NCBI GenBank assembly: GCA_002307315.1
Contig: DBTZ01000039.1
Span: forward strand, 59,489-103,430
Direction: 5' to 3'
Origin: Alphaproteobacteria bacterium UBA1303
Lineage (GTDB): Bacteria > Pseudomonadota > Alphaproteobacteria > Micropepsales > Micropepsaceae
Length of the DNA stretch: 43,942 nucleotides
Shown piece by piece: positions 24,573-32,664 of this stretch. The notes beneath the pieces were generated by a model that worked only from the letters and a program-made list of their open reading frames with translations, was not told where the DNA came from and searched no databases. The position numbers and the translations under genes are program-made. Positions within the stretch are counted from its first letter, which is position 1. Each line of letters opens with the position of its first letter.

Positions 24573-24800
24573 ATGAAGAAGTATACCAAACCGCAAGCCT
24601 ATGCCTCCCTGACCAAGGATCACCGGTATGAGGGCACCTACGAGGTGCTGCTGCCGATTCCCGGCCGGGTGAAACACCAGCGGCTGGCCCAGCAATTCGC
24701 CAACCAAAAGGCCGCCGAGGACTGGATTTTCTCCGAAGAGGGCAAGGACGCCATCGAAGCCGCCTATGCCGATGCGGACAAAGCCGGCAAAAAGAAGTAA
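24573..24800 (+). CDS. Small basic hypothetical protein (75 aa)
   Basis: A 75-residue soluble protein (MKKYTKPQAYASLTKD...ADKAGKKK) with charged, helical character and a lysine-rich C-terminus. The sequence YEVLLPIPGRVKHQRLAQQF suggests one strand-turn-helix unit. I know no family. The ATG at 24573 has GGAG at 24563-24566, six bases upstream. The earlier in-frame ATG at 24561 has no such signal. It follows rluB by 74 bp on the same strand. Confidence 0.65.
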   Translation: MKKYTKPQAYASLTKDHRYEGTYEVLLPIPGRVKHQRLAQQFANQKAAEDWIFSEEGKDAIEAAYADADKAGKKK

Positions 24801-24892
24801 CGCAATAATATTTTAATTTTCGCCTATATTTGGCAGTTTATTTATTTTTCAGAATTTCGAAGGGGGCTCCCCCTTTAGAGTATCCGTTATGG

Positions 24893-25005
24893 TCAAGCAG
24901 GATATTGTGTCCAGCAGCGATTATCGCGGATGAGGGCGTTGGCGAGGATGATAAGCTTACGCATGACGGCGGCGATGGCGGCGAATATCCGCCCCGCTGC
25001 CGCGC
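24893..25005 (-). pseudogene. C-terminal remnant of an IS110-family transposase
   Basis: Read on the minus strand, this stretch gives AAIAAVMRKLIILANALIRD followed by NRCWTQYPA and a stop at 24893-24895. That is the typical C-terminal end of IS110-family transposases. Nothing of the N-terminal DEDD domain is left; the reading runs straight into the GFA gene at 25029. The palindrome GGGGGCTCCCCC at about 24863-24874 may be part of the old element end. Confidence 0.7.
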
Positions 25006-25028
25006 CAATTCTTTTCTGCCCCCCCTGT

Positions 25029-25493
25029 CTATTTCCCGCCGGTTACCGCGTTGCGGCGCTTCAAGCTTTCCGCCGGCCAGATTTTTTCCATGTCGTAATA
25101 GGCATCGAACGCCGGCACGCCTTCGGGCAGCCGCACCCAGGGCAGCTTGGAGCGAACATAGATATGCGCCTGGGGCGGAAAGGCGGCCGCATCGTCGAGC
25201 ATGGCCAGCCTGACCATCAACACCCCGGGTACGCCGTAATCGCTCCACAGCGGCGAAAGGCATTGCGGGCAACGATAGATGTCGTGCGGTGCGCCGCTGT
25301 CGGTCTTCATCGCCACCGCCGCCGGTTCGCCCTGCAGCACGGTAACGCACGCCGCCTCGATCACCCCGTTGATCGCAAAGGCGCCGCCGGTTTGCTTGCG
25401 GCAGTCGGTGCAATGGCAGCAATTGACGAACATCGGTTCGCATTCGAGCCGGAATTTCACCGCGCCGCAAAAGCAGGACCCGTTATGAATCAT
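25029..25493 (-). CDS. GFA / CENP-V domain zinc protein
   Basis: A 154-residue protein with the GFA fold. Zinc cysteines occur in GSCFCGAVKF (CxC), NCCHCTDCRKQTGG and YRCPQCLSPLW. The namesake, Gfa, was linked to glutathione-formaldehyde adduct handling, but most members have no proven reaction. It is therefore named by domain only. The start lies 11 bp inside the 3' end of rlmE, so it is probably translationally coupled as the last gene of a ppx-rlmE-GFA operon. Confidence 0.9.
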   Translation of the reverse strand: MIHNGSCFCGAVKFRLECEPMFVNCCHCTDCRKQTGGAFAINGVIEAACVTVLQGEPAAVAMKTDSGAPHDIYRCPQCLSPLWSDYGVPGVLMVRLAMLDDAAAFPPQAHIYVRSKLPWVRLPEGVPAFDAYYDMEKIWPAESLKRRNAVTGGK

Positions 25494-26139
25494 GAGGCGC
25501 GATCCCCTTGAACCCCTTGGCCACCAGATACAGCTCCACCGATTCCGCGCGCGAGGCCGGCGGCTTGACGTGCTTGACGTCGGAAAAATGCTGCTTCACC
25601 CGCGTCAATAGAGTGTTGGTCGCCCCGCCCTGAAACACCTTGCCGACGAACGATCCGCCCGGCTTCAGCACGTCTTCGGCCAGATCGAGCGCCACCTCGA
25701 ACAGCGTCAGGGTGCGGATGTGGTCGGTCGGCCGGTGGCCGGTGGTGGGCGCGGCCATGTCGGTCAGCACCACGTCGGCCTTGCCGCCCAGCGCGGCGAT
25801 CAGCATCGGCGGCGTTGCCGGATCGAGCAGATCGCAGCGGAAGATTTCGACGCCGGGAATCGGCTCCATTTCCAGAATATCGGCGGCGACGATCTTGCCG
25901 GTGCCGTCGAGGATGTCGGCGGCGATTTGACACCAGCCGCCGGGCGCAGCGCCCAGATCGAGCACCAAGGCCCCCTTCTTCAGCAGCCGGAAACGGGAAT
26001 CGATTTCCTTGAGCTTGAAGGCGGCGCGCGAGCGATAGCCTTGCGTCTTCGCCGCCGCGACGTACGGATCGTTAAGCTGGCGGGTCAGCCAGCGGGTCGA
26101 GGAGGAACTGCGCCGCCGCGCCGTTTCCACCCGCACCAT
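25483..26139 (-). CDS. rlmE: 23S rRNA 2'-O-uridine methyltransferase (FtsJ/RrmJ)
   Basis: A 218-residue SAM-dependent enzyme that methylates the 2'-OH of U2552 in the 23S rRNA A-loop. Motifs: SRAAFKLKEID (with the first catalytic Lys), LDLGAAPGGWCQ (SAM site), ADVVLTDMAAPTTGH (catalytic Asp), GGSFVGKVFQGG (catalytic Lys) and PPASRAESVELYLVAKGFKG (Glu and C-terminal signature). The ATG at 26139 has GAAGG just upstream and lies 36 bp after the ppx stop. The basic N-terminal extension (RRRSSSSTRWLTRQLNDPYV) is usual in Alphaproteobacteria. Confidence 0.95.
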   Translation of the reverse strand: MVRVETARRRSSSSTRWLTRQLNDPYVAAAKTQGYRSRAAFKLKEIDSRFRLLKKGALVLDLGAAPGGWCQIAADILDGTGKIVAADILEMEPIPGVEIFRCDLLDPATPPMLIAALGGKADVVLTDMAAPTTGHRPTDHIRTLTLFEVALDLAEDVLKPGGSFVGKVFQGGATNTLLTRVKQHFSDVKHVKPPASRAESVELYLVAKGFKGIAPHDS

Positions 26140-26174
26140 GCCTTCGCCCCGCCCCGAACCGGAATCCCGTCCTC

Positions 26175-27200
26175 TCAAGCTTTCGCCTCCGTCATCAAAT
26201 CGCGCAATATTCCCTCGCGCAGGCCCCGGTCGGCAACCCGAAGGCGCATGCACGGCCACGCCGCCGCTATCGCACCGTAGATCGCACAGCCGGGCATGAT
26301 CAAATCCGCCCGTTCCTCGCCGACGCAGCCGAGCGCCACCCGCTCGGGCCGGGAAAGCCCGACCAGCCGCTCCATCACCTTGCACATGTCGGCAGCCTCA
26401 TGCCACGTGCCATCCACCTTCGAGCGCACGTAACGCGGCAAATCAAGTGCAATACCCGCCAGAGTAGTCACTGTGCCCGAGGTGCCGAGCAGATGATGGC
26501 GGGCGGAATCGAAGGCGCCTTTTTCGTCCATCGCGCGGCGGACCGCGGCGAAGCTTTCCCGCGTCTTAGCGCACATATCGGGATAGGACATGCCCACCTC
26601 AGCCAGCGACATTACCCCGGTCGGCACCGAAGCAAAGTGCATCAGCTTGGGCCGCCCGTCCACGCGTTCGAGCCAGATCGCCTCGGTCGAGCCGCCGCCG
26701 ATGTCGAACACCAGCGCGCCGTCGTATTCGTCGCCGATCAGGGGCGCGCAGCCGAGCGCGGCCAGCCTGGCCTCCTCGGCCGGGGCCACGATGTCGAGAT
26801 GGATGCCGACCTCGCGCTCCACCCGCTCGACCAGCGCCGCGGCGTTGGATGCCTGACGGCAGGCCTCGGTCGTCACCGCGCGGACCTTCGTCGCCCCGTG
26901 CTTTGCAATCCGCTCGGCGCAGATTTTCAACGCCGCCACCGTGCGATCCATCGCCGCCGCGCCGAGAACGCCGGTCGAGGCCACCCTCTCGCCCAAGCGC
27001 ACGATGCGCGAAAACGAATCGACAATCCGCAAGGAACCGTTCGCGGCCGGGACGGCGATCAGCAGCCGGCAGTTGTTGGTGCCCAGATCGATGGCGGCCA
27101 GGATCGGAATGGTCGCCTTGGGGCGCCGGGACCGATGCCGCCGTCTTCGTATTCTTTTGACTTGATCCAAGGCGTCCCGTCCCGGTTCGTTTTTTTTCAC
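26175..27200 (-). CDS. ppx: Exopolyphosphatase / pppGpp phosphatase (Ppx/GppA family)
   Basis: A 341-residue member of the ASKHA superfamily. AAIDLGTNNCRLLIA is the phosphate-1 loop, VRAVTTEACRQASN and EEARLAALG follow, ALVFDIGGGSTEAIWLE is the phosphate-2 loop and LLGTSGTVTTLAGI the later glycine-rich turn. Family enzymes release phosphate from polyphosphate or from pppGpp, and the sequence alone does not separate the two. The first 25 residues are strongly basic and may not all belong to the protein. It is first in a leftward operon with rlmE and the GFA gene, an arrangement seen in other Alphaproteobacteria. Confidence 0.9.
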   Translation of the reverse strand: MKKNEPGRDALDQVKRIRRRRHRSRRPKATIPILAAIDLGTNNCRLLIAVPAANGSLRIVDSFSRIVRLGERVASTGVLGAAAMDRTVAALKICAERIAKHGATKVRAVTTEACRQASNAAALVERVEREVGIHLDIVAPAEEARLAALGCAPLIGDEYDGALVFDIGGGSTEAIWLERVDGRPKLMHFASVPTGVMSLAEVGMSYPDMCAKTRESFAAVRRAMDEKGAFDSARHHLLGTSGTVTTLAGIALDLPRYVRSKVDGTWHEAADMCKVMERLVGLSRPERVALGCVGEERADLIMPGCAIYGAIAAAWPCMRLRVADRGLREGILRDLMTEAKA

Positions 27201-27305
27201 GCTAGAGCAAATCGCGGTTTAATAGAATCGATGATTGGCCCTAGCGGCTTGTTTTTTCGCGTATCTTTCCGAAAATCACCCGCCCGTACTGCGCATTTTC
27301 GTCAC

Positions 27306-27317
27306 GGGGGGGGGGGG
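27306..27317. repeat. Run of twelve G residues
   Basis: A homopolymer of 12 G in the non-coding DNA between ppx and tRNA-Gln. Such tracts are prone to slippage and also to sequencing error. It does not lie in a gene, so any effect would be on transcription. Confidence 0.8.
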
Positions 27318-27435
27318 CAGAAGAGAGGGCGCACGGTCAGCCGGCTTACCCGCCCGCCCGGCTCGAGCGGAGGATAAACGCTTGAAGGGACCGCCAGCTT
27401 GCGATAAACGGAGGCCCCTTCCCGTCAAGGGCCGT

Positions 27436-27509
27436 TGGGGGATCGTCTAACGGTAGGACAGCGGACTCTGACTCCGCCAGTCTAGGTTCGAATCCTAGTC
27501 CCCCAGCCA
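27436..27509 (+). tRNA. tRNA-Gln (anticodon CTG)
   Basis: A complete cloverleaf. Acceptor arms TGGGGGA (27436-27442) and TCCCCCA (27499-27505), discriminator G and encoded CCA (27507-27509). The anticodon stem is GCGGA/TCCGC with loop CTCTGAC and anticodon CTG at 27468-27470, reading CAG. The T arm contains GGTTCGAATCC. The 3' end borders an integrase fragment, so this gene probably served as an integration site. Confidence 0.95.
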
Positions 27510-27566
27510 CTGATTTATCTGCGCTTTTCCTCTCTCCACATAGAACGTTTAGGCACAGTCGGGCGC

Positions 27567-27848
27567 TCAGTCGGGAATTTTCGTTCCCTTTTCGAGCTTC
27601 CGAATGGCGTTTTCGGCCAGCGCCGGATCGCGGTGCAGATAGTGCGCATCGAGGATCGCCGCCACGTCCCGCAGCGAATGGCCGGTGATCGCGGCGATCT
27701 CGGCTTCCGTGCAACCGGCAATCGCAAGCCGGGTCACCGCCGTCCCGCGCAAGTCATGGAACGTCACCCCGATGACACCGGTCTTGTCGCACGCCTTACG
27801 CCATGAGCTACGGAAGCCATCGGAAAACTCTACCTCAATTCGATCCAA
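27567..27848 (-). pseudogene. C-terminal fragment of a tyrosine-type integrase
   Basis: About 93 residues remain. VTFHDLRGTAVTRLAIAG contains the catalytic Arg of the HxLR box, EIAAITGHSLRDV the second-box GH, and LDAHYLHRD a tyrosine in the right area. The core-binding N-terminal domain and the first catalytic Arg are gone. Upstream, the frame runs into an IS3-type transposase fragment at about 27850. The gene ends 57 bp from tRNA-Gln and points towards it, the usual layout of a tRNA-integrated island or prophage. The fragment cannot be active. Confidence 0.85.
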
Positions 27849-28290
27849 TTTGCTGGGGGCTGATCAACGGCTGGCGCCAGCCAGCCGATGCGAGAATGGG
27901 GACGCACCTCGTTGTAGTCGCGCCGCCATTCTTCGAGCGCTACGCGCGCCTGCGCCAACGATGCGAACAAGGTCTCGTTGAGGAACTCGTCGCGCAGGCG
28001 ACCGTTGAAGCTCTCGCTGAAGGCGTTCTGGATCGGCTTGCCGGGATCGATATAATGCCATCCGACCTTGGTATCTTCGGTCCAGAGAATGATCGCGTTC
28101 GAGGTCAGTTCGGTCCCATTATCGCTGACAATGACCTTGGGTTTGCCGCGCCAGGCAAGCAGCTGTGTCAGTTCGCGCGCCACTCGGCGACCGGAGATCG
28201 AGGTGTCGGCAATCGCCGCCAGACATTCGCGGGTGCAGACATCGAAGATCGCCAGTATCTGGAACCGCGACTCATATTTGCCGCGCACGG
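27830..28290 (-). pseudogene. Truncated IS3-family transposase (OrfB C-terminal part)
   Basis: The reading frame gives LAIFDVCTRECLAAIADTSI, KVIVSDNGTELTSNAIILW, DPGKPIQNAFSESFNGRLRD and EVRPHSRIGWLAP. This is the integrase-core half of an IS3-family OrfB, with the second Asp and the Glu of the DDE triad. The region with the first catalytic Asp and the whole OrfA are missing. The frame extends to 28351, but beyond about 28290 the sequence no longer resembles a transposase. The element appears to have landed in the integrase gene and then lost its far end. Confidence 0.82.
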
Positions 28291-28369
28291 ATGCAATGCC
28301 GACCGCCGCTGACGCACCTTGCAGCATGACGACGCCATCATCCGTGAACAAGCGTACAACCTCGCCAGC

Positions 28370-29326
28370 TTACCGCAACGTATCGACAATGCTTGCCGAT
28401 ACCCAGAGAATTTGCGACGGCTCGTCGGTCTTGAACGCCTTTCGGCGTGTGAAGAGCAGATATTTTCCGTCCGGCGTCAGCGAGGGCGCCATTTCCCAGC
28501 CGGCGGTGTTGATGTCCGGCCCCATATTGCGGGGTGCAGTCCACTCGCCGCGCGGATCACGGAAACTGATATACAGATCGTGCTCGCCATAGCCGCCCGG
28601 GCGGTTGGAATGGAAGATGAGATAGCTTTCGTCCGGCGCGATAAGCGGATCGCAGTCGTTATATGCCGTATTGACGGTATCCGGCAATTTTTCGACCGTT
28701 TTGTACTCTCCGTTCTCAGGCACGGCACGGAAAAGATCGGCGCGCAGCCTGCCGCCGTCGCGCTCCGAACAAAAATACATCACGCCCTTACGGGTGAGAG
28801 AAACATGCCATTCGCTAGCGAGTGTATTGATTGGCGGCGGCAACAAATGCGGCACACCCCAGCCGTCGGCGGTTTTGTCGGCATAATAGATATCCGAATG
28901 CCACGGATGATCCTTCGGCGGCATAATAGCGGTAAAATACATTCTGCTACCGTCATCGGTGACGAACGGTTCGCCCTCCCACTTCTCGTTGACGAACTTC
29001 AATATGTGGATTTGCGAAGGATTGCGTGCGGAAACGGTGCGCATCCGGCTGCTTTGCCATTCCCGGTCGGTAATAGCGTAGATGAATTCGTCGCCCATCT
29101 CATTGAAGCTTTGGTAACCGGGATAGGCATTGCCGTCATAAAGTAGATTGGCGGCAAATACCTTCGGTTTCAGGCCTGGCACATCGGCGTCGAATTTAAG
29201 GTACCCGTCGCGGTGCGCATGTTCCTGAACGTTCGGGCCAAGCAACATAACATTCTCAGCCACACACTCCGAAAGCAGCATGGCTGCAACCGCCAGAACA
29301 TACGGGACAACCCGAGACTGAAACAT
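28370..29326 (-). CDS. Secreted PD40 / TolB-like beta-propeller protein
   Basis: A 318-residue protein with a signal peptide (VLAVAAMLLSECVAENV; the Cys may be a lipid site but the context is weak). The mature part is built of propeller blades with the PD40 signature: EPFVTDDGSRMYFTAIMPP, EWHVSLTRKGVMYFCSERDG, DCDPLIAPDESYLIFHSNRP, DLYISFRD and MAPSLTPDGKYLLFTRRK. Such proteins sit in the periplasm or at the outer surface; the ligand is unknown. The C-terminus (QILWVSASIVDTLR) ends at 28370, close to the IS3 fragment boundary, and looks intact. The start at 29326 faces an AT-rich region shared with the divergent GNAT gene. Confidence 0.82.
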   Translation of the reverse strand: MFQSRVVPYVLAVAAMLLSECVAENVMLLGPNVQEHAHRDGYLKFDADVPGLKPKVFAANLLYDGNAYPGYQSFNEMGDEFIYAITDREWQSSRMRTVSARNPSQIHILKFVNEKWEGEPFVTDDGSRMYFTAIMPPKDHPWHSDIYYADKTADGWGVPHLLPPPINTLASEWHVSLTRKGVMYFCSERDGGRLRADLFRAVPENGEYKTVEKLPDTVNTAYNDCDPLIAPDESYLIFHSNRPGGYGEHDLYISFRDPRGEWTAPRNMGPDINTAGWEMAPSLTPDGKYLLFTRRKAFKTDEPSQILWVSASIVDTLR

Positions 29327-29516
29327 GTTGCATCCTTCACAGGTAAAAACGTCATTGCCGCAATGTATACTGTGCTAAAATTCCAATATCATTGCAACGC
29401 ATTTTTGATGTGGTTCTGCGATGATAGATCGACATTCCAAATTTTTGTTTTACAGAAAAAATATCATATACTGAGCACGTCAAATCCGTCACGACAATCA
29501 ATAACCGGGTTTTGCA

Positions 29517-30023
29517 ATGTTGTTATCATCGAGTTCTTTTTCAATTCTGCCTGCGAACGAAAGCGATATTCGGCGTATTGCGGAGCTGATAGCCGCTGCC
29601 TTTGCGGATGTGGCACTGCGTTTTGACTTAACCCGTGAGAACTGCCCAACCCACACATCTTTTACTACCGATGCGGACATTCAGCGCTGCATGGGGTTCG
29701 GAACAACATTCCTACTGGCATTCGATGGCGAATGCGCTTGCGGCTGCATCAGTTTCCGTCAACCGAAGAATGGCATCAGTATTTTTGAAAAAATTGGAGT
29801 GTTGCCGAAATTTCGACACCGTGGCCTCGGTAATGCATTGGTGGCGCAAGCGGCTGATCAGGCTTACCGACAAGGGGCAACACTCGCGGAAATCGGCGTT
29901 ATTGAAGATCACCACGAATTGATCGCATGGTATGGGAAAATCGGATTCACTTGCGTTCGAAAAGCGCGCTTCAAACATCTTCCGTTTGGCGTCGTAAATA
30001 TGCAGATGCCATTGGGAAATTAA
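29517..30023 (+). CDS. GNAT-family N-acetyltransferase
   Basis: A 168-residue acetyltransferase. FSILPANESDIRRIAELIAAAF is the usual first strand and helix, and the acetyl-CoA loop is V-LPKFRHRGLGNALVAQA (R-x-x-G-L-G). Strand 6-7 with ELIAWYGKIGFTCVRK completes the fold. The substrate is unknown. GC content around it is lower than in the housekeeping part, consistent with acquired DNA. It is convergent with the histidine kinase gene, leaving 159 bp of non-coding DNA in between. Confidence 0.87.
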   Translation: MLLSSSSFSILPANESDIRRIAELIAAAFADVALRFDLTRENCPTHTSFTTDADIQRCMGFGTTFLLAFDGECACGCISFRQPKNGISIFEKIGVLPKFRHRGLGNALVAQAADQAYRQGATLAEIGVIEDHHELIAWYGKIGFTCVRKARFKHLPFGVVNMQMPLGN

Positions 30024-30182
30024 ACGGGCGGAAGCCATTTACAAACATCGCCATACCACACACAAAAAAACGATTCGGCGGGCAAGGGAAGTCGGCATTG
30101 AAATAGACGCGGCATCGCCGCCATTTTACCCCGTTTGCTTTACGCATCCCGGATGCGGGTTACACGTTTGATAATGCATTTT

Positions 30183-31505
30183 TCATGTTCGCAATATGGG
30201 CAACACGATCCGGAAAATCATGCCACTCGGTGCGTTTGCACCGACCTCGATTTGCCCGCCATGCGCCAGAGCAATCTGACGGGCAAGGCTAAGACCGATG
30301 CCCGCCCCTCCCGACTTAGTGGTAAAAAAAGGAACGAAAACGTTGTCGATCTGAGCCGGCGATACCCCGCACCCGTTATCAATAATCGCCATGACGGCTT
30401 GATTGTTTTCAACCGTACAAGAAATAGCTATCGCCGGTTTTTCCGTCGCCGCCACCGCATCCAGGGCATTCTTTATCAGGTTGATAGCCGCTTGAGACAA
30501 TAAATCTATATCGGCATGGACAATCATGTCCGCCGGCTCGACCGTACTGCTATAGGCGACATTTCTCTCCGTCATGACAGCACGCATCAACCCGTCGATA
30601 CTCGCCGTAAAGTCCTTAATTCGAACCGGTTGAAGCTTGGGCGGCGGCAATTCGGAAAATTGTCGATAACGTTCGACGAAATTCATCAAGCCTCGACTGC
30701 GTCGCCCGATGGTTTCAATGGCGTCCGTAACGTCGGGCCCCGAAACGCCATCCGTACCGGGTGCATTTTTAAAATGTGCGATCAGGCTTTCCGAAAGCGA
30801 TGCGATCGGCGTCAGCGAATTCATCATCTCATGGGCAAGCACACGCGCCATGTCTTGCCATGCTTTCAGTTCCACCGCATCGAGTTCGCCGACGACGCTT
30901 TGCAGCGCAATCATGCGGTAGGGCTTGAAACCGGGCAGCGTGAAGCTGGCCACCGAGGCTAATATTTGTTTTCCATTTGCCAGCTCGACAATTTTGTGCA
31001 TTCCGGGATTTATGGCGAGAAGATCCTGCGCCGCCGCAGGGCCGATGGCGGCAATGGCCGACAGTTCGCTTGCATCTTCGCTAGCCAGTGCCCGCGCCGC
31101 TCGATTGGCAAGCGTCATCTCGCCATCCGGCGATACGACGATCAGTGCCGCGGTTATGCTGTCCGTCAATGCTTGCAGATATTCGATTTGCCCGGCTTGG
31201 CGGCGGCGCTCCTCTTGAAGCGCGAAGACGGCGGCCTCAATCCCCCGCCCGCCCCACGCCGGAATATCCGGAGCACCCGCCAGCGCGTTGTTCAAAAAAT
31301 GCACGATTGGCGCTTCCAGCCGTGCGATCGACGCCCACAAGCTGGCGATGGTCATCGCCGCAAACCCGACAAGCACCAGCGAGGTTGCGTAGTATTGCGT
31401 CGTCGCCAAGCAATAAAAGACTGCAACGGCCAGCGCGGCAATGATTATAGCATGCAGGGCAAGCCCGAGCGAAAGGTTGAGAGAAGCGGAAAGCCTATAA
31501 GTCAT
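30183..31505 (-). CDS. Membrane sensor histidine kinase, NtrY-like
   Basis: A 440-residue kinase with two membrane segments (about 12-32 and 37-57) and almost no periplasmic loop, so the signal is probably sensed in the membrane or cytoplasm. A PAS-like region (about 105-200, VVSPDGEMTLANRAARAL) precedes the H-box MARVLAHEMMNSLTPIASL with the phosphorylated His at 225. The ATPase domain has an N-box (NLIKNALDAV), G1 (IIDNGCGV), an F-box (FVPFFTTKSGG) and G2 (GIGLSLARQI). HE-x-x-NSL-TPI is the form found in NtrY-type kinases. Its start overlaps the end of the response regulator gene by 11 bp, so the pair is co-translated. Confidence 0.93.
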   Translation of the reverse strand: MTYRLSASLNLSLGLALHAIIIAALAVAVFYCLATTQYYATSLVLVGFAAMTIASLWASIARLEAPIVHFLNNALAGAPDIPAWGGRGIEAAVFALQEERRRQAGQIEYLQALTDSITAALIVVSPDGEMTLANRAARALASEDASELSAIAAIGPAAAQDLLAINPGMHKIVELANGKQILASVASFTLPGFKPYRMIALQSVVGELDAVELKAWQDMARVLAHEMMNSLTPIASLSESLIAHFKNAPGTDGVSGPDVTDAIETIGRRSRGLMNFVERYRQFSELPPPKLQPVRIKDFTASIDGLMRAVMTERNVAYSSTVEPADMIVHADIDLLSQAAINLIKNALDAVAATEKPAIAISCTVENNQAVMAIIDNGCGVSPAQIDNVFVPFFTTKSGGAGIGLSLARQIALAHGGQIEVGANAPSGMIFRIVLPILRT

Positions 31506-32040
31506 ATTTTTCCATACGGCGGTAAAGAGCCGGACGACTTAAACCCAGAGTGGCGGCGGTCTGAGCGATGTTGCCGGCGTGGCGTTCGAGTGCGCGTACA
31601 ATGGCGGCGCGTTCGATTTTATCCAGATCGAGATCGTTCCCATCTCGCGTGCTACATGTCCGTTCGGCGGCCGCCCGAACGGAGGCAATCAGCTTCTCGT
31701 TCTTCCACGGCTTGAGAATAAAATCGAAAGCGCCTTGTTTGAGGGCTTCCACCGCCAGCGACACGGCGCCATAGGCGGTCATCAATACGACCGACAATGC
31801 CGGATCGAGAGTGTGAATATGTTGCAAACCGTTCAGCCCGTCGCGCCCGGAGTGATCGCCGAGCACGAAGTTCATGTCCAACAATACGACATCGAAGATA
31901 TTTTCGGATAATTTTTGCACCAGTGCATCCGGCGACGATGCAAACTCCACTTCCTCAACATGCGCCGCCAGCGCAAAGCGCGCCGCCCGTTGCACATCGG
32001 CATCGTCTTCGACAATCAGCACGCGGCGAACTTTCTCCAT
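31495..32040 (-). CDS. Response regulator: receiver plus Fis-type HTH, no AAA+ domain
   Basis: A 181-residue regulator. The receiver domain has VLIVEDDADV (acidic pair), phosphorylation Asp55 in VVLLDMNF, MTAYG and the Lys in ILKPW. A linker leads to a C-terminal Fis-type helix-turn-helix (AIVRALERHAGNIAQTAATL, LSRPALYRRMEKY). The sigma-54-activating AAA+ module that normally sits between these in NtrC proteins is missing, as in ActR/PrrA-type regulators, so it should act on ordinary promoters. The ATG at 32040 is chosen because MEKVRRVLIVEDD starts the receiver fold directly; a GTG 21 bases upstream is possible. A candidate operator lies 46-61 bp upstream. Confidence 0.9.
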   Translation of the reverse strand: MEKVRRVLIVEDDADVQRAARFALAAHVEEVEFASSPDALVQKLSENIFDVVLLDMNFVLGDHSGRDGLNGLQHIHTLDPALSVVLMTAYGAVSLAVEALKQGAFDFILKPWKNEKLIASVRAAAERTCSTRDGNDLDLDKIERAAIVRALERHAGNIAQTAATLGLSRPALYRRMEKYDL

Positions 32041-32085
32041 ACCGAAGCTTAACCTGTTCACATCAGTTCAAACAACACCCATCGG

Positions 32086-32101
32086 TGTCCGCTTCCGGAC
32101 G
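32086..32101. promoter_or_regulatory. Candidate response-regulator operator, copy 1
   Basis: TGTCCG-CTTC-CGGACG is an inverted repeat upstream of the response regulator gene, in the region shared with the divergent UrcA gene. A matching 16-bp sequence (one difference over TGTCCGNTTCCGGAC) occurs at 32665-32680 before the export operon. Autoregulation is inferred. Confidence 0.6.
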
Positions 32102-32178
32102 CTGCCGCGTTACCGCGATCCGCCAACAACGCATAAGCCGCTGACACTGCAATGCTTCTTGCAAACGCTATGCTGGAT

Positions 32179-32184
32179 TATACT
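32179..32184 (+). promoter_or_regulatory. Candidate -10 box of the UrcA gene
   Basis: TATACT at 32179-32184 is a five-of-six match to the -10 consensus, 38 bp before the ATG at 32222. The sequence TTCTTG 17 bases upstream (32156-32161) is only a weak -35 box, so an activator may help. Confidence 0.4.
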
Positions 32185-32221
32185 AGCACATCATCAAGTA
32201 AAATGAAGAAGGAGAAGTATT

Positions 32222-32596
32222 ATGCGTAATACCGGATTGTTTCTTGGAGCAGTCTTAACATTGGGTCTGATTGGATTGCCGGCCAACGCCGATCCAATCA
32301 AGGATATGAGCATCGTTATCATCGGGGCCGCTCCGATAGAAAACGGCAATTTTGTTGTAAAGAAATCCGTCGTTCATTTCGAAGACATTGACTTTAGCAA
32401 TCCAAAGGATGCCGCAACCCTACTGGATCGCATTAGCAAAGCGGCTACGGCAATCTGTGACAACAGAAAAGACGCGATGACCAAGTCGACAATATCCAAG
32501 ATATATGAAAAGTGCCGCCGCATAACGGTTGCCGATGCAGTGGCAAAGCTGGACGCGCCGGAGGTCACCCGTGCGATGAAAGCCGCGCAAAATTGA
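32222..32596 (+). CDS. UrcA family secreted protein
   Basis: A 124-residue protein with a signal peptide (GLFLGAVLTLGLIGLPANA, cleavage likely after ANA). The mature part fits the UrcA family: a strand ending in VVHFEDIDFSNPKDAATLLD, a helix with two cysteines (TAICDN and EKCRRI) that could form a disulfide, and ADAVAKLDAPEVTRAM at the end. The function of the family is unknown; it is small, periplasmic and frequent in Alphaproteobacteria and Xanthomonads. The ATG has GGAG seven bases upstream. It lies between the two copies of the candidate operator and ends at a strong terminator. Confidence 0.8.
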   Translation: MRNTGLFLGAVLTLGLIGLPANADPIKDMSIVIIGAAPIENGNFVVKKSVVHFEDIDFSNPKDAATLLDRISKAATAICDNRKDAMTKSTISKIYEKCRRITVADAVAKLDAPEVTRAMKAAQN

Positions 32597-32605
32597 TGGT
32601 GAAGG

Positions 32606-32631
32606 AAAGCCCGAAGACCTATCGGGCTTTT
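32606..32631 (+). terminator. Rho-independent terminator after the UrcA gene
   Basis: AAAGCCCGA (32606-32614) pairs perfectly with TCGGGCTTT (32622-32630) around a 7-base loop and is followed by another T. It starts ten bases after the stop codon and separates UrcA from the export operon. Confidence 0.8.
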
Positions 32632-32664
32632 CACTTTCTTCCGATAGGAAATCGGAACGCATTG

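Noticed and set aside
27202..27246. Another copy of the intergenic palindrome (begins CTAGAGCAAATCGCGG)
   Set aside because: It shares only the short TAGAGCA start with the repeat at 18606 and has no matching inverted arm.
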